Assembly (NCBI RefSeq): GCF_000720135.1
Contig: NZ_JOIU01000011.1
Coordinates: 248,001-312,000 of the forward strand
DNA length: 64,000 bases
Direction of reading: 5' to 3'
Source: Streptomyces sp. NRRL S-1022
GTDB lineage: Bacteria > Actinomycetota > Actinomycetes > Streptomycetales > Streptomycetaceae
Below are positions 62,437 through 64,000 of this stretch, one piece after another. The translations under genes were made by a program, and so were the position numbers. Under the pieces are notes generated by a model. It was given only the letters and a program-made list of their open reading frames with translations. It ran no database searches and was not told the DNA's origin. How positions within the stretch are numbered: the stretch's first letter is position 1; every line of letters begins with the position of its first letter.

Positions 62437-63015
62437 ATGTCGGTCAAGGAACGCAAGGAGCGCGAGCGGGCGGGCCGTGAGCGCCTCATCGTGGCGGCGG
62501 CCCGCGAACTCGCGGAGCAGCAGGGCTGGGACGCGGTCACCACCCGCCGGCTCGCCGAGCGCATCGAATACAGCCAGCCCGTCCTCTACAGCCACTTCCG
62601 CGGCAAACGCGAGATCATCGGCGCCGTCGCCCTACAGGGCGCCGCCGAACTGGCCGTCGCGCTGCGAGCCGCCACCGCCACCGCGGACGGTCGGCGTGCC
62701 CGGGTCACCGCCCTCGCCCGCGGCTACCTCGACTTCGCCGCAGGCAACCCGGCGGTCTACGACGCCCTGTTCCAGCTCGACGGCGGCCTGGCGTACGCAC
62801 GGGAGGACACCCCGCAACCCCTCAAGGACGCCTTCGCCGCCTTGCTGGAGTGCCTCGGCGAGGTCGCCGGGGAGGGCGTCGATCCGGGGCTGTTCACCGA
62901 GGTGTTCTGGGCGTCCCTGCACGGGATCGCGACCCTGACCCGGGCGGGACGGCTGCCGCCGGAGTACACCGGGCAGAGGGTGGAACTACTGGTGGACCGG
63001 CTCGCCGTGCTCTGA
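62437..63015 (+). CDS. TetR-family repressor
   Basis: This encodes 192 residues. The helix-turn-helix (LIVAAARELAEQQGWDAVTT, RRLAERIEYSQPVLYSHFRG) follows a charged N-terminus, and the C-terminal domain is TetR_C_33-like by pattern. It is expected to bind the repeated CTAGC-GCTAG boxes upstream, repressing itself and the DUF1772-DUF4267 pair. The ligand is unknown. Confidence 0.9.
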   Translation: MSVKERKERERAGRERLIVAAARELAEQQGWDAVTTRRLAERIEYSQPVLYSHFRGKREIIGAVALQGAAELAVALRAATATADGRRARVTALARGYLDFAAGNPAVYDALFQLDGGLAYAREDTPQPLKDAFAALLECLGEVAGEGVDPGLFTEVFWASLHGIATLTRAGRLPPEYTGQRVELLVDRLAVL

Positions 63016-63049
63016 CACACGGCCCGCTGCGGGGACACGCGCGGCCGTG

Positions 63050-63255
63050 GGGCGAGCCGTTGGTCGGCCGTGGACACGGCATCCTGCTCGCCGAGTTGTA
63101 CGCGGCCGACGCCCTGGACTGAACCCGGGCCTGCGTGGATGCCTCCCACATCCGCGCGACAAGAGGGCGCGAGGCGACCGGCCCGTCACCGGTCGACCGC
63201 GCGAAGACGGGCAGTAAACACCATCTGATCTGCGACGGGAAGAACACCCCGTTCA
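63050..63255 (+). pseudogene. IS5-type transposase fragment
   Basis: The forward frame ACVDASHIRATRGREATGPS continues PVDRAKTGSKHHLICDGKNT then PFKVITTAANG. This is the region around the first catalytic Asp of IS5-group transposases (the family motif is VDGSHIRA...GPSPVDR..GSKHHLI). A stop replaces the preceding Trp codon and the rest of the enzyme is absent. Confidence 0.75.
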
Positions 63256-63351
63256 AGGTCATCACCACCGCGGCCAACGGACCGCCTTCCGCCCTCGCGT
63301 AGAAGAAGAGCTGCTCGCCCGGCGGCATCTTGAAGCGGTCGAGAGCTCCGT

Positions 63352-63825
63352 TCAGCCGACGGTGAAGCGCTGGTTCTGGGCGCCTCGGTCGCAGCGGGCA
63401 GTGCGGTAGTAGCCGTTGTCCTGCTGGTAGAGGCAACGGCCCGTTCCGACGCTTTGGAGCATGATGGCGCTGCGCGCGGCGGGCTGGACGGTGCGCCACT
63501 TCTGGTATGAGCCGCCGTTACAGCGCAGGGGGTAGACGTCGCCCCGGTCATTGCTGTCGAGGCAGCGGCCCCAGAAGTTGTTCTTGAGAGTGGTGCTGGT
63601 GTTGAGGCGGCCGTTCCACTGCCACAGGAGGCTGCCGCGTCCGGTGGTGCAGCGGTCGCCCTTGAGGCCGGTTTCGGAGGTCTCACGCAGGCAGTCACCG
63701 TAGCGGTAGTTCGCGAAGCGGCTGGTGGCGGTAGCAGCCGAGGCGGGTGTGGGGGTGAGGAGGGGGAGGGTGAGGCCGGCTGCGGCGATGAGGGCGGCGA
63801 AGGCGTTCCGGGTCGGGCGGCGCAC
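63352..63825 (-). CDS. Secreted ricin-type lectin-like protein
   Basis: This encodes 157 residues from a GTG at 63825 preceded by AAGGAGA. The signal peptide (RRPTRNAFAALIAAAGLTLP ... ASA, cleavage about residue 30) leads to a domain with three related repeats, each carrying a Cys pair (GDCLRETS...DRCTTG, GRCLDSND...LRCNGG, GRCLYQQD...ARCDRG) and an adjacent Trp/Phe (LWQWNG, YQKWRT, NQRFTV). This is the beta-trefoil pattern of ricin B-type carbohydrate-binding proteins. It is probably extracellular with no enzyme domain attached. Confidence 0.8.
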   Translation of the reverse strand: MRRPTRNAFAALIAAAGLTLPLLTPTPASAATATSRFANYRYGDCLRETSETGLKGDRCTTGRGSLLWQWNGRLNTSTTLKNNFWGRCLDSNDRGDVYPLRCNGGSYQKWRTVQPAARSAIMLQSVGTGRCLYQQDNGYYRTARCDRGAQNQRFTVG

Positions 63826-64000
63826 TGGCGGTCTCCTTGCAGTGGTTTTCAGAGGTACCTCGACAGGATCCCCGAGCACCACCGCCTGCGCCTGAAAAAT
63901 GGGGAAAATCCCCGGATCGAGCCACTCATGCCGGCCGATCCGGTCCGGGGACGGCGCTGGGCCGATCACCGCGGGCACGCTCCAGGCCATCGCGTGGAAG
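63826..64000. other. Upstream region of the lectin gene; window end
   Basis: No gene is supported in the last 175 bases. The promoter of the leftward lectin gene should be here. Confidence 0.4.

Overview
This is a 64-kb piece of a high-GC actinobacterial chromosome, almost certainly Streptomyces. The evidence is pervasive GC in third codon positions, GTG/TTG starts, GAGGAG-type ribosome binding sites, and gene families typical of the genus: GlxA-like AraC regulators, ECF41 sigma factor, PIG-L deacetylase, many TetR/SDR pairs and an NB-ARC/TPR regulator. No rRNA, tRNA, CRISPR array, origin or intact insertion sequence was seen.

The centrepiece is a compact six-gene RiPP operon at 32226-42690. 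It matches the lactazole thiopeptide pathway (lazA to lazF) in gene order, domain fusions and core peptide. The precursor core begins SWGSCSCQGSSSCAQPQD, and the described lactazole A core, from memory, is SWGSCSCQASSSCAQPQDM. This copy therefore carries Ala9 to Gly and a longer, different C-terminal tail (NGPVVL). lazB-lazF are coupled by ATGA overlaps or short spacing and end in a perfect hairpin. Short in-frame tandem repeats sit at the lazC/lazD junction and inside lazD.

Left of it (1-31500): small membrane proteins, a lipoprotein, an XRE/NB-ARC/TPR regulator, a TolB-type secreted propeller, an isochorismatase-like hydrolase, a quinone oxidoreductase divergent from a GlxA-type regulator, an SDR/TetR divergent pair over a 32-bp palindrome, a maleylpyruvate-isomerase-type protein, an alpha/beta hydrolase, a 1094-residue Tat-exported propeller-amidohydrolase fusion, a phospholipase D/cardiolipin-synthase-like enzyme, a PIG-L deacetylase, a P-loop kinase-like protein, and an ECF41 sigma factor followed by its likely partner FAD oxidoreductase.

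Right of it (42700-64000): an aldo/keto reductase remnant and an SDR, a patch of secreted-protein fragments, a PhzF protein, and a HpnW-like aminophosphonate catabolic operon (GntR regulator, FAD oxidoreductase, phosphonatase-like hydrolase, ABC ATPase). The ATPase is cut before Walker B and fused to a secreted-protein fragment, so the transport half of the operon is gone. Then come an APC permease, a zone of broken genes, a VOC/TetR pair, a P-type ATPase tail, a TetR next to a saccharopine-dehydrogenase-like protein, a DUF1772/DUF4267/TetR group with repeated operator boxes, and a ricin-type secreted lectin.

Degenerate transposases (IS630, IS5 twice, IS982) and at least eight truncated or frameshifted genes are scattered through the window. 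This is what one expects of accessory chromosome-arm DNA with repeated insertion and deletion.
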